From an uncultured Roseiflexaceae bacterium (GTDB taxonomy: Bacteria > Chloroflexota > Chloroflexia > Chloroflexales > Roseiflexaceae): DNA of 64,000 nucleotides. Positions within the stretch are counted from its first letter, which is position 1; every line of letters begins with the position of its first letter. The DNA lies in the NCBI GenBank assembly GCA_937974195.1, contig CALJIC010000057.1, positions 1 through 64,000 on the forward strand, given 5' to 3'. Shown here piece after piece: positions 7,814-16,000 of the stretch. Under the pieces are notes generated by a model. It was not told the DNA's origin. It made no database searches and worked only from the letters and a program-made list of their open reading frames with translations. The position numbers and the translations under genes were made by a program.

Positions 7814-8074
7814 ACTCTCGTAACTTGCGCCAGTATTGCAATATATAGCGCCGTGTGTGAGCGATGCGATGCCGCGTCACGCATAGTGTGCTGTATCTGC
7901 GTTTGTCAAGCACTTGTTCGGCAGTGAATCCCGCTCGCCGCACAGGGTTGTGCGGTGTTGGTGTTACGGCTGGATGTTCTTAGAGGAGGTGCTAGCGCAA
8001 CGAACTGGACAAGGTCCTCCCCAAGGCTAAGGCAGACAGATTCCTCAACCTGTGTGAAAGGACCAACATCACCC
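7814..8074 (+). promoter_or_regulatory. Long structured 5' leader of the ABC importer transcript
   Basis: This 261-nt untranslated leader contains a hairpin with CCGCAC (7938-7943) pairing to 7950-7955, extended by two pairs. It also holds a strong Shine-Dalgarno-like GAGGAGGT (7983-7990) with no start codon at a usable distance. GGTCCT (8013-8018) can pair with AGGACC (8059-8064), which overlaps the real ribosome binding site; the overlapping CCTCC (8016-8020) can instead pair with GGAGG (7984-7989). The two pairings exclude each other, as in an attenuator. I do not recognise a known riboswitch class; regulation is inference. Confidence 0.35.
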
Positions 8075-9967
8075 ATGCGTACGGAAAAACAATCCCGGCT
8101 GCGCAGCCTAGCGCTCCCGCTGCTGTTCGCACTTGTGGTGCCGATCCTGGCGGCCTGTGGTGGTGGCACCCCGGCCGCAGCGCCCACCACCGCGCCCGCA
8201 GCTGAAGCCACCGAGGCACCTGCAGCTGCGGAGCCCACCGCAGCCCCCGCCGCAACGGAGGCGCCGGCAGCGGGGGAGGCCACCGAGGCGCCTGCTCCGA
8301 CCACTGCCCCGGCCGCTGAGGAGCCCGCCCCGGCCCAGCGCGGCGGCAAGCTGAATATCCTCTACTGGCAGGCCGTCACCATCCTTAACCCGCACCTCGC
8401 CTCCGGCACCAAGGACTTCGAGGCGGCGAGCGTCATCCTCGAGCCCCTGGCGACCTACAACCAGAACGACGAGCTCGTCCCCTACCTGGCCGCTGAGATC
8501 CCGACCCTCGAGAACGGCGGCGTCGCTCCGGATGGCATGAGCGTCACCTGGAAGCTGAAGGAGGGCGTCCTCTGGTCGGACGGCACGCCGTTCACCGCCG
8601 ACGACGTGGTCTTCACCTGGCAGTACTGCGCCGATGAGGCCACCGCGTGCACCTCGTTCTCGTTCTTCGACCTGGTCGCGAACGTCGAGGCCCTCAGCCC
8701 GACCGAGGTGAAGGTCACCTGGAAGGAGCCCAACCCCAACCCCTACAGCACCTTCGTCGGCGACTACGGCATGATCCTGCAGAAGGCGCAGTTCCAGAAC
8801 TGCATCGGCGCGGCGTCGATCACCGACGCGGCCTGCCAGGCGGCGAACCTGGCGCCGATCGGCACCAACGCCTATAAGCTGCAGGAGCTGCGGCCGGGCG
8901 ACACGGTGCTGTACGTCAAGAACGAGAACTACCGCAACGCCGACCAGACCTTCTTCGACGAGATCGAGATCAAGGGTGGCGGCGACGCGATCTCGGCGGC
9001 CCGCGCGGTCTGCGAGACCGGTGAGGTGGACTACGCGTGGAACCTGCAGGCGCCCGCCGCGGTGCTGGACCCGATCCTGCAGGCCGGCAAGTGTGACCCT
9101 GTCGCCGGCGGCTCCTTCGGCGTCGAGCGCGTGGTCGTCAACTTCGCGAACCCTGACCCGGCGCTTGGCGATCAGCGCTCCGAGCCGGATCAGCCGCACC
9201 CGATCCTGAGCGACCTGCGCGTGCGCCAGGCGATCAGCAAGGCGATCGACCGCCAGGCTATCGCGACCCAGCTCTACGGCGCCAGCGGCGCGCCGACCTG
9301 CAACGTGCTGGTCGTGCCGGAGGCGCTGAACTCGCCCAACACCAGCTGTGAGCGCGACGTCGAGGGCGCGCGGGCCCTGCTGCAGGAGGCCGGCTGGACC
9401 GACACCAACGGCGACGGCAACGTCGACAAGGACGGCCGCGAGCTGGTGCTCTCCTTCCAGACCTCGATCAACCAGCTGCGCCAGGGCGAGCAGGCGATCA
9501 TCCAGGCCAACCTGGCTGAGATCGGCATCACTGTTCAGCTCAAGGCGATCGACGCCGGCGTCTTCTTCAGCGGTGACCCGGGCAACCCCGACACGCTGAA
9601 CAAGTTCTACGCCGACCTCCAGATGTACACCACTGGCCCGAGCGATATCGACCCGCAGAGCCACTTCGAGGGCTACACCTGCGCTTTCCGCAACTCGGCG
9701 GCCAACCAGTGGAACGCGGGCGGCGACGGCCGCTACTGCAGCGAGGAGTTCGACGCGCTCTTCAACCAGTACAAGGAGACGCTGGATCCGGAGCAGCGCG
9801 CCGCGATGGCCATCCAGCTGAACGACATCCTGATCAACGACGTGGCGATCATCCCGCTGATCAACCGCTTCACGCCGAACGGCAAGGCCAAGACGCTGGT
9901 GGGGCCGACGCACAACACCTTCGCGTCGGACCTGTGGAACATCCACGAGTGGCGCCGGACGTCGTAG
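8075..9967 (+). CDS. Peptide/solute ABC transporter lipoprotein (SBP family 5)
   Basis: A 630-residue extracytoplasmic solute-binding protein of the oligopeptide/dipeptide/nickel family. The signal peptide MRTEKQSRLR plus a hydrophobic stretch ends in the lipobox LAAC with Cys28 as the lipidation site. Residues about 31-85 are a low-complexity Ala/Pro/Thr/Glu tether, then the family 5 domain begins (GGKLNILYWQ). Insertions such as DTNGDGNVDKDGRELVLSF are typical of family 5 proteins. ATG 8075 is chosen because it gives a clean lipoprotein signal and GAAAGGA lies upstream (8056-8062); an in-frame GTG at 7955 would bury it. It is followed by two permease genes but no ATPase gene. The ligand cannot be deduced. 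Confidence 0.92.
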   Translation: MRTEKQSRLRSLALPLLFALVVPILAACGGGTPAAAPTTAPAAEATEAPAAAEPTAAPAATEAPAAGEATEAPAPTTAPAAEEPAPAQRGGKLNILYWQAVTILNPHLASGTKDFEAASVILEPLATYNQNDELVPYLAAEIPTLENGGVAPDGMSVTWKLKEGVLWSDGTPFTADDVVFTWQYCADEATACTSFSFFDLVANVEALSPTEVKVTWKEPNPNPYSTFVGDYGMILQKAQFQNCIGAASITDAACQAANLAPIGTNAYKLQELRPGDTVLYVKNENYRNADQTFFDEIEIKGGGDAISAARAVCETGEVDYAWNLQAPAAVLDPILQAGKCDPVAGGSFGVERVVVNFANPDPALGDQRSEPDQPHPILSDLRVRQAISKAIDRQAIATQLYGASGAPTCNVLVVPEALNSPNTSCERDVEGARALLQEAGWTDTNGDGNVDKDGRELVLSFQTSINQLRQGEQAIIQANLAEIGITVQLKAIDAGVFFSGDPGNPDTLNKFYADLQMYTTGPSDIDPQSHFEGYTCAFRNSAANQWNAGGDGRYCSEEFDALFNQYKETLDPEQRAAMAIQLNDILINDVAIIPLINRFTPNGKAKTLVGPTHNTFASDLWNIHEWRRTS

Positions 9968-9982
9968 TCCGCCCGCTCAGCC

Positions 9983-10015
9983 GCAGGGGCGTCGCTGCCC
10001 GACGCCCCTGCTTTT
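9983..10015 (+). terminator. Intrinsic terminator (likely partial) after the binding protein
   Basis: GCAGGGGCGTCG (9983-9994) pairs perfectly with 10000-10011 around a 5-nt loop, followed by TTTT then GTG. It lies between the lipoprotein and the permease genes. Such hairpins usually trim the transcript so that binding protein is made in excess over membrane components. Confidence 0.75.
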
Positions 10016-10159
10016 GTGTATTGCACCGCTCGGCATCGAACAAAGTCGTTCATCTGTGATATTCTTCTCTCCGTTGACTCGCTGAGTACTATCCGGGGAC
10101 GCTTGGAGCGCAGCGCGCTCCGAACAGCCCACCGCACCGCCCGAACAAGGAGCTGGCAG

Positions 10160-11119
10160 ATGTCACAGTACATCCTGCGCCGCGTGCTGATCTCGGTCCC
10201 GACACTGCTGGTCATCAGCTTCGTGATCTTCGCCATCCTCGCGCTCGCCCCCGGCGACCCGCTGGCCCAGTTCGCGACGAACCCCGCCATCCCGGAGTCG
10301 ACCCGTGAGCGCATCCGCATCTCGCTCGGGCTGGACCAGCCCTGGCCGGTGCGCTACGTGAAGTGGCTCGCCTCGGTCGCCCAAGGCGACTGGGGGATCT
10401 CGTTCAACACCAAGGCGCCGGTGGTCGACCTGATCTGGCAACGGCTGCCGCAGACACTCCAGGTGGTCGGCATCGCCTACCTGATCGCGGTGGTGCTCGC
10501 CATCCCGATCGGTATCATCTCGGCGGTGAAGCAGTACTCGGTCTTCGACCAGATCGCCACCTTCTTCGCCTTCGTCGGCTTCTCGGTCCCCTCGTTCTTC
10601 ACCGGCCTGCTTCTGATGCTGATCTTCGCCATCAACCTCGGCTGGTTCCCGATCGTCTACCAGGGCAGCCTGCGGGTGACCGACTGGGAGAGCTTCACGC
10701 AGCAGGTGCGCCAGATGGTCCTGCCGATCGCGGTGCTTGTGGTGCAGCAGACGGGGGCGCTCACGCGCTTCATGCGCTCGTCGATGCTCGACAACCTCTC
10801 GCTGGACTACGTGCGCACGGCGCGGGCCAAGGGCCTCTCTGACCGCATGGTGATCGTGCGGCACGTGCTCGCCAACAGCCTCATCCCGGTGGTCACGCTG
10901 ATCGCCCTCGGCATCCCGACGATCTTCGCCGGCGCGATCATCACCGAGAACCTGTTCCGCGTCAACGGCCTCGGCCAGCTGCTGATCACCTCCATCAATA
11001 GCTCGGATACGCCGGTGGTCATGGCGCTGACCTTCATCTTCGCCACGCTCACCGTCATCTTCAACCTGATCGCCGATATCCTCTACGGTGTGCTCGACCC
11101 ACGGGTCCGGTACGGCTAG
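10160..11119 (+). CDS. ABC transporter permease, DppB/OppB type
   Basis: A 319-residue inner-membrane permease with six predicted helices. The N-terminus YILRRVLISVPTLLVISFV is typical of DppB/OppB, and the cytoplasmic EAA-type loop reads DYVRTARAKGLSDRMV near residues 215-230, the contact site for the ATPase. It ends LDPRVRYG, the usual family ending. ATG 10160 has AAGGAG (10147-10152) at 7 nt; an upstream in-frame ATG at 10016 lies in the terminator region and is rejected. The next gene is the partner permease, 18 bp downstream. Confidence 0.93.
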   Translation: MSQYILRRVLISVPTLLVISFVIFAILALAPGDPLAQFATNPAIPESTRERIRISLGLDQPWPVRYVKWLASVAQGDWGISFNTKAPVVDLIWQRLPQTLQVVGIAYLIAVVLAIPIGIISAVKQYSVFDQIATFFAFVGFSVPSFFTGLLLMLIFAINLGWFPIVYQGSLRVTDWESFTQQVRQMVLPIAVLVVQQTGALTRFMRSSMLDNLSLDYVRTARAKGLSDRMVIVRHVLANSLIPVVTLIALGIPTIFAGAIITENLFRVNGLGQLLITSINSSDTPVVMALTFIFATLTVIFNLIADILYGVLDPRVRYG

Positions 11120-11137
11120 CGCGTAAGCGAGGAATCT

Positions 11138-12166
11138 ATGGCCGAAGCGAATCAGACGATCGATACCCGGGTGGCGCCTACGTCGGCCACCCTGGAGCAG
11201 CTCAGCACTGGGCTCTCGCGCCAGCCGCGCACGCTGTGGGGCGACGCCTGGCGCCGCTTCCGCAGGCATAAGCTGGCGATGATCGGGGTCGCGATCCTGA
11301 CCTTCTTCGCCCTCACGGTCACCGTCGGCGCGCCGCTGTACGTCCAGTACCGCGTGTCCCAGGCCGAGGCCACCGGCATCCCCATCCTCCCGCGCGACCG
11401 GACGCTGCCGAAGGTGATGAACGCGCTCGACTTCATGGCGATCAACTCGCCGCCCAGCGCGGCCCACCCCTTCGGCACCGATGAGCTCGGGCGCGACCTG
11501 CTGGCGCGCGCGATCTACGGCGGGCGGATCTCGCTCGCGGTCGGCTTCGTCGCTATGCTGATCGCCGTCAGCCTCGGCGCGATCATCGGCTCGGTCTCCG
11601 GCTTCTTCGGCGGCACGATCGACCAGCTGCTGATGCGCCTCACGGACCTGTTTCTCTCGCTGCCCGGCATCCCGCTGATCCTGCTCACCGTCTACCTGTT
11701 CCGCGAGCCGGTCACCCGGGCGCTCGGGCCCGAGACGGGCATCTTCGTGATCGTGGTGACGGTGATCGGCGGCCTGGCCTGGATGTCCACCGCCCGCATC
11801 GTGCGCGCCACCTTCCTCTCCCTCAAGCAGAAGGAGTTCGTCGAGGCGGCGACCGCGCTCGGCATCAGCCGCTGGGCGATCATGTTCAAGCACATCCTGC
11901 CCAACGCCTTCAGCCCGATCATCGTCGCCGCGACGCTCGAGGTCGGCTCGGCGATCATCACCGAGTCGACCCTCTCGTTCCTCGGCGTCGGCTTCCCGCC
12001 CGATACCCCTACCTGGGGCCGGCTGGTCACCGATGGCAGCCAGTTCCTCCAGGTCGCCCCCTGGCTGGCGCTGTTCCCCGGCGCGCTGATCTTCCTGACC
12101 GTGCTGAGCATCAACTTCCTCGGCGACGGCCTGCGCGACGCGCTCGACCCGCGCTCGCGGCTCTAG
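11138..12166 (+). CDS. ABC transporter permease, DppC/OppC type
   Basis: A 342-residue partner permease. A cytoplasmic N-terminal segment (residues 1-45, including LWGDAWRRFRRHKLAMIG) precedes the first membrane helix, as in DppC. HPFGTDELGRDLLARAIYG (about 110-128) is the hallmark sequence after the first periplasmic loop, and the EAA loop contains EAATALGISRWAIMF. It ends GDGLRDALDPRSRL as is usual. The operon ends here: a strong hairpin follows and the next gene is on the other strand, so the DppD/DppF-type ATPases must come from another locus. Confidence 0.93.
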   Translation: MAEANQTIDTRVAPTSATLEQLSTGLSRQPRTLWGDAWRRFRRHKLAMIGVAILTFFALTVTVGAPLYVQYRVSQAEATGIPILPRDRTLPKVMNALDFMAINSPPSAAHPFGTDELGRDLLARAIYGGRISLAVGFVAMLIAVSLGAIIGSVSGFFGGTIDQLLMRLTDLFLSLPGIPLILLTVYLFREPVTRALGPETGIFVIVVTVIGGLAWMSTARIVRATFLSLKQKEFVEAATALGISRWAIMFKHILPNAFSPIIVAATLEVGSAIITESTLSFLGVGFPPDTPTWGRLVTDGSQFLQVAPWLALFPGALIFLTVLSINFLGDGLRDALDPRSRL

Positions 12167-12186
12167 GGCGTAAGGGGCACAGAGAA

Positions 12187-12226
12187 CATCGAGAAGGGGC
12201 GCAGCACGCTGCGCCCCTTCTCGATG
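12187..12226. terminator. 18-bp-stem hairpin between convergent operons
   Basis: Positions 12187-12204 pair perfectly with 12209-12226 around CACG. It lies between the end of the permease gene (+) and the end of the hydrolase gene (-), 21 bp and 29 bp away. There is no real T tract on either side, but position and stability suggest a bidirectional transcript end. Confidence 0.65.
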
Positions 12227-12254
12227 CCTTCTGCGTCTCTTGTCGGCTGGCTCC

Positions 12255-13094
12255 CTAGATGTACTCCAGCTGGCTCACCCGCCGCCGCCACTCGGTCTTG
12301 ATCTCCACCTGCGTCCCCGCGCTCGCCTGGTAGTCCATCAGCAGGCGGTTGAAGACGTTCGGCTGGTCGAGGAACGGGAAGTGGTTCGACTTCGGCAGCC
12401 GGATGACCTGCTGCAGGTGGCTGTGCTCCTCCTGCAGATAGCGTGTCTGCTCCAGGCTGACGATCGAGTCCTTCTCGCCGAACACCGCCAGCAGCGGCAC
12501 CTCCAGCTGCGCCAGATCGGCCCGCAGGTCGGCCTCCAGCACCACGCCGAGCACCTGCTGCACCACGTTCTCCGAGAGGCTCTCGGTGTCCTCGATGATC
12601 TCGTTCAGGATCTGCGGGTAGTCGACGTTCAGCTGGCGCACCAGGCGCGACCAGATGTTGCTCGGGCTCGTGCGGCCGAAGATCCGCGAGAACGTCCCCG
12701 GCTTGACGACGTTCTGCAGCTGCGAGCCCAGGAACGGCGTGGACACCGTCATGATCTTGGTGAAGCGATCCGGGTGCGCCACGGCCGCCTTCACCGCGAC
12801 CATGCCCCCCAGCCCGTGCCCCACCAGCGTCACCTTCTGCAGCCCGAGGTTGTCCATGAAGCCCAGCAGCAGCTGGACGTACTCCGCGAGCGAGAAGACG
12901 CTCTCCCGCCGGTCCGACTCGCCGAAGCCCCAGAAGTCGAGCGCGTACGCCCGGTAGCGCTCCGAGATATGGTCCATCGTCGGGAGCCAGTAGCGCCACG
13001 AGCCGAGCCAGCTGTGCAGAAATAGCGTCGGAGGGCCGCGCCGCCCGATCAGCTCGTAGTGGACTAGCCGGTTGTCGAGATAGATTGCGCTCAC
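12255..13094 (-). CDS. Alpha/beta hydrolase-fold protein lacking the nucleophile serine
   Basis: A 279-residue alpha/beta hydrolase-fold protein. The oxyanion-region motif LHSWLGSWRYW (26-36) and DFWGFGESDR (53-62) are present, as are the acid (Asp209 in FGEKDS) and histidine (His238 in KSNHF). The nucleophile elbow reads VGHGLGG at 91-97, so the GxSxG serine is Gly94 (GGG codon at 12813-12815 on the plus strand). The fold is thus kept but ordinary Ser-hydrolase chemistry is unlikely; a binding or signalling role, or a different reaction, is possible. It begins 4 bp after the stop of the giant kinase gene, so it is almost certainly co-transcribed with it. Confidence 0.85.
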   Translation of the reverse strand: MSAIYLDNRLVHYELIGRRGPPTLFLHSWLGSWRYWLPTMDHISERYRAYALDFWGFGESDRRESVFSLAEYVQLLLGFMDNLGLQKVTLVGHGLGGMVAVKAAVAHPDRFTKIMTVSTPFLGSQLQNVVKPGTFSRIFGRTSPSNIWSRLVRQLNVDYPQILNEIIEDTESLSENVVQQVLGVVLEADLRADLAQLEVPLLAVFGEKDSIVSLEQTRYLQEEHSHLQQVIRLPKSNHFPFLDQPNVFNRLLMDYQASAGTQVEIKTEWRRRVSQLEYI

Positions 13095-13098
13095 GACG

Positions 13099-16000
13099 TT
13101 ATTCCGTATCGCCGGCGGTGTCCTCGTCCCGCTCCTGCTCCGGCTGCACCACCGGTACGATGAAGCTGAAGGTGCTGCCCTTGCCGGTCTCGCTCTCGAC
13201 CCACATCTCGCCGCCGTGCAGCTCCACCAGCGACTTGGCGATCGAGAGGCCCAGGCCCGTGCCCCCGGCCTCGTCGCGCAGCGGGTTGTCCGCGCGGTAG
13301 AAGCGCCGGAACAGGTGCTGCTGCTGCTCGGGCGAGATGCCCACGCCGTTGTCCTCGACGTCGACCTGCACCAGGCCGGCCGGGTTCATCGACGCGCGCA
13401 GCCCGATCCGCCCGCCCGGGTAGGTGTACTTCACCGCGTTCGAGAGCAGGTTCAGCACCACCTGCGTCAGCCGCCGCGGGTCGGCGGTGATCGGCGGCAC
13501 GTCGTCCGCGACCGACGTCGTCACCGCCAGCTGCTTGCGGTCGATCTCGGCCTGCAGCGTCTGCAGCACATCCTGGAAGATATGCTCGATGTGGACCTGC
13601 TCGAAGGCGAGCTGGATCTTGTTCGCGTCGATCCGCCCGATCTCCAGGATGTCGTTGATCAGGTCCATCAGCCGGTTGGCGTTGTTCTTCACCACGCTCA
13701 GGAACGAGAGCTGGCCCTCGCTGAGCTGGCCGGCCGCGCCCAGCAGCAGCAGGTCCACGTAGCCCTTGATCGAGGTCAGCGGCGTGCGCAGCTCGTGCGA
13801 GACGCTCGAGATGAAGTCGCGCTTGGCCCGGTCGGCCTCGATCTCGCGCGTGATGTCGCGCAGCACCACCACGCTGCCGTACAGGTTCCCGCGGTGGTCG
13901 ACCCACGGCGCGAAGTTCAGCGCGATCGTCTGGTCCGGCGACGGCAGCTCCATCAGCCGGTTGTGGTTGCGCGCCTGCTCCTTCAGCGCCTCCAGCCCCT
14001 GCCGCAGCCCCTCGAACATCACCTCGGCCCGCTGCGACGAGGTGTCCGAGCCGCTGTGCTTGAGCAGCTGCGTCAGCGGCTGCCCGACCAGCGAGTCGGC
14101 GGGGATGGCGAGTATCTGCTCGGCGGCGGCGTTGTACAGCACCACCCGCTGCCTCTCGTCCAGCACCATCACGCCTTCGCCGAGGCTCTGCAGGATCGCC
14201 TGGTTCTTGCTGTTCTCCTCGCGCTGCTGCGCCCACAGCTCGCCGCGCTCCATGGCGATCTCGTTGATCACCGTGTACAGCGTCGCGTTGTGGATCACGA
14301 TCGCCACCTCGTTGGCGATCGTCGCCAGCAGCTGGACCTGCTCCTGGCTGAAGGAGTTGACCTTCGGGCTCGAGAGCATCAGCACGCCCGACGGCCCGTC
14401 CTGGGTCATCAGCGGCGCCGCGATCACCGAGCGCACCTCGTCGGCCCGCCCCTCCTCGTGCAGCCAGCGCTCGTCGGCGTGCACGTCTGCGATGCAGACC
14501 GGCTGCTGCTCCCTCATCACCCAGCCCGAGAGCCCCTCGCCGTGGGCGAAGCTGATCGGGATGTTGGTGGCCTGGACGGTGCCGTCGCTCGCCAGCACCG
14601 CCCGGCAGGTCAGCACGCCGCTCTGCGGGTCGCGCAGCATGATCGACCCGCGCCGCGCCCCGACGGCGTTGGCCGCCAGCCCGAGCGCCTTGTTCAGCGT
14701 CTTCTCCAGCTCCAGGCTGGCGGTCAGCTCCAGCGTGATAGCGTGAACCGCCTGCAGCCGGTCGCGCTCCGCAGACAGCTGCTCGTTGGCCTCGGCCAGC
14801 GCCGCCGTGCGCTCGGCCACCATCTGCTCGAGCTCGGCCGTGAAGCGCCGCACCTCGGTGAACAGCCGCGCGTTGCGGATCGCCTGCGCCGCCTGGCTGG
14901 CCAGCGCGAACGCCAGCTGCCCGTCCTCCTCGTCGTACGCGCCCGGGGTGCGGTTGTCCACGTTCAGGACGCCGATCACCTCGTCGTCCAGCAGCAGCGG
15001 TGCGCCGATGTAGCCGCGGATGTGCTCGGTGCCGTCGTCGGGGGCGTCCGATGGCAGGTTCTCGGCCCGCACGTCGGCCACCACGACCGGCCGCTTCGAG
15101 CGCACCACCCGCCGCAGGTACGGGTCGTCGTCCACGCCGAAGCGCATCGTGTCCACCCGCTCCCGCACCTCTTCATCGAAGCCGCGCGACGCCGCCATAT
15201 ACAGCTCGTCGCCCTCGCGCAGCATCAGCGAGGCGGTGTCGTAGGGGATGACGCGCGCCAGCTGGTCGAGGATGAGCGACATGATCTCGTCCAGCTGCAG
15301 CACGCCGGTGAGGGTGAGCGCCACCTCGCGCAGCGTGTCGGCGACGCGGCGGCGAGCCTGCTCGCTCTGGAACAGCCGCACGTTGTTGAGGGCGATCGCC
15401 GCCTGGTTCGCCACCGTCGTCAGGAAGCGCAGCGCGTCCTCGTCGAACATGTTCGGCTCGTAGCCCTGCACGTTGAGGACGCCGAAGACCTCGTCGCCCT
15501 GGATGATCGGCACGCCGAGCCAGGAGCAGATCGGCCGCTCGCCCACCGGCGTCGGGATCGGCGAGATCGCCTCCACCTCCTGCTGAGTGCGCGCCAGCAG
15601 CGGCCGCTTCTCGTAGACCACCGTGTCGGTCAGGCCGTTGCTGTCCTCGACGATGTACCAGCTCTGCTCGCCCTCCGGCCAGCGCACGCCGCCGTCGTAG
15701 ATCAGCGGGAAGGTGAGGCGGCGCGTCTTCGAGTCGTACAGCGCGATGAACGAGTGCGAGGTGTCGAGCACCTCGCTGATGCCGTTGTGCAGCGCGACGA
15801 GCAGCTCGTCCAGGTTCAGCGTGGCGTTGATCGCCTGGCTGATGCGGTTGATCGTCATGAGCTCGCCGATGCGCTGCTCGCGCTCGCTGAACAGGCGCGC
15901 GTTCTCCAGCGCGATCGCCGCCTGGTCGGCCAGGCCGGCCAGCAGCTGCACGTCGTCCGGCGTGAACTGCCGCCGCTGCACAGTCATGACGCTCAGCACG

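Noticed and set aside
7955..8074. Upstream GTG extending the solute-binding protein by 40 residues
   Set aside because: It would hide the lipoprotein signal peptide; ATG 8075 fits far better.
7814..8074. Known riboswitch or T-box in the long leader
   Set aside because: No T-box sequence, specifier stem or recognised riboswitch core was found; kept only as an unassigned structured leader.
8165..8340. Repetitive DNA coding the Ala/Pro/Thr tether, considered as a tandem repeat or CRISPR-like array
   Set aside because: The repeats are imperfect, in frame and without spacers; they reflect a low-complexity protein segment.
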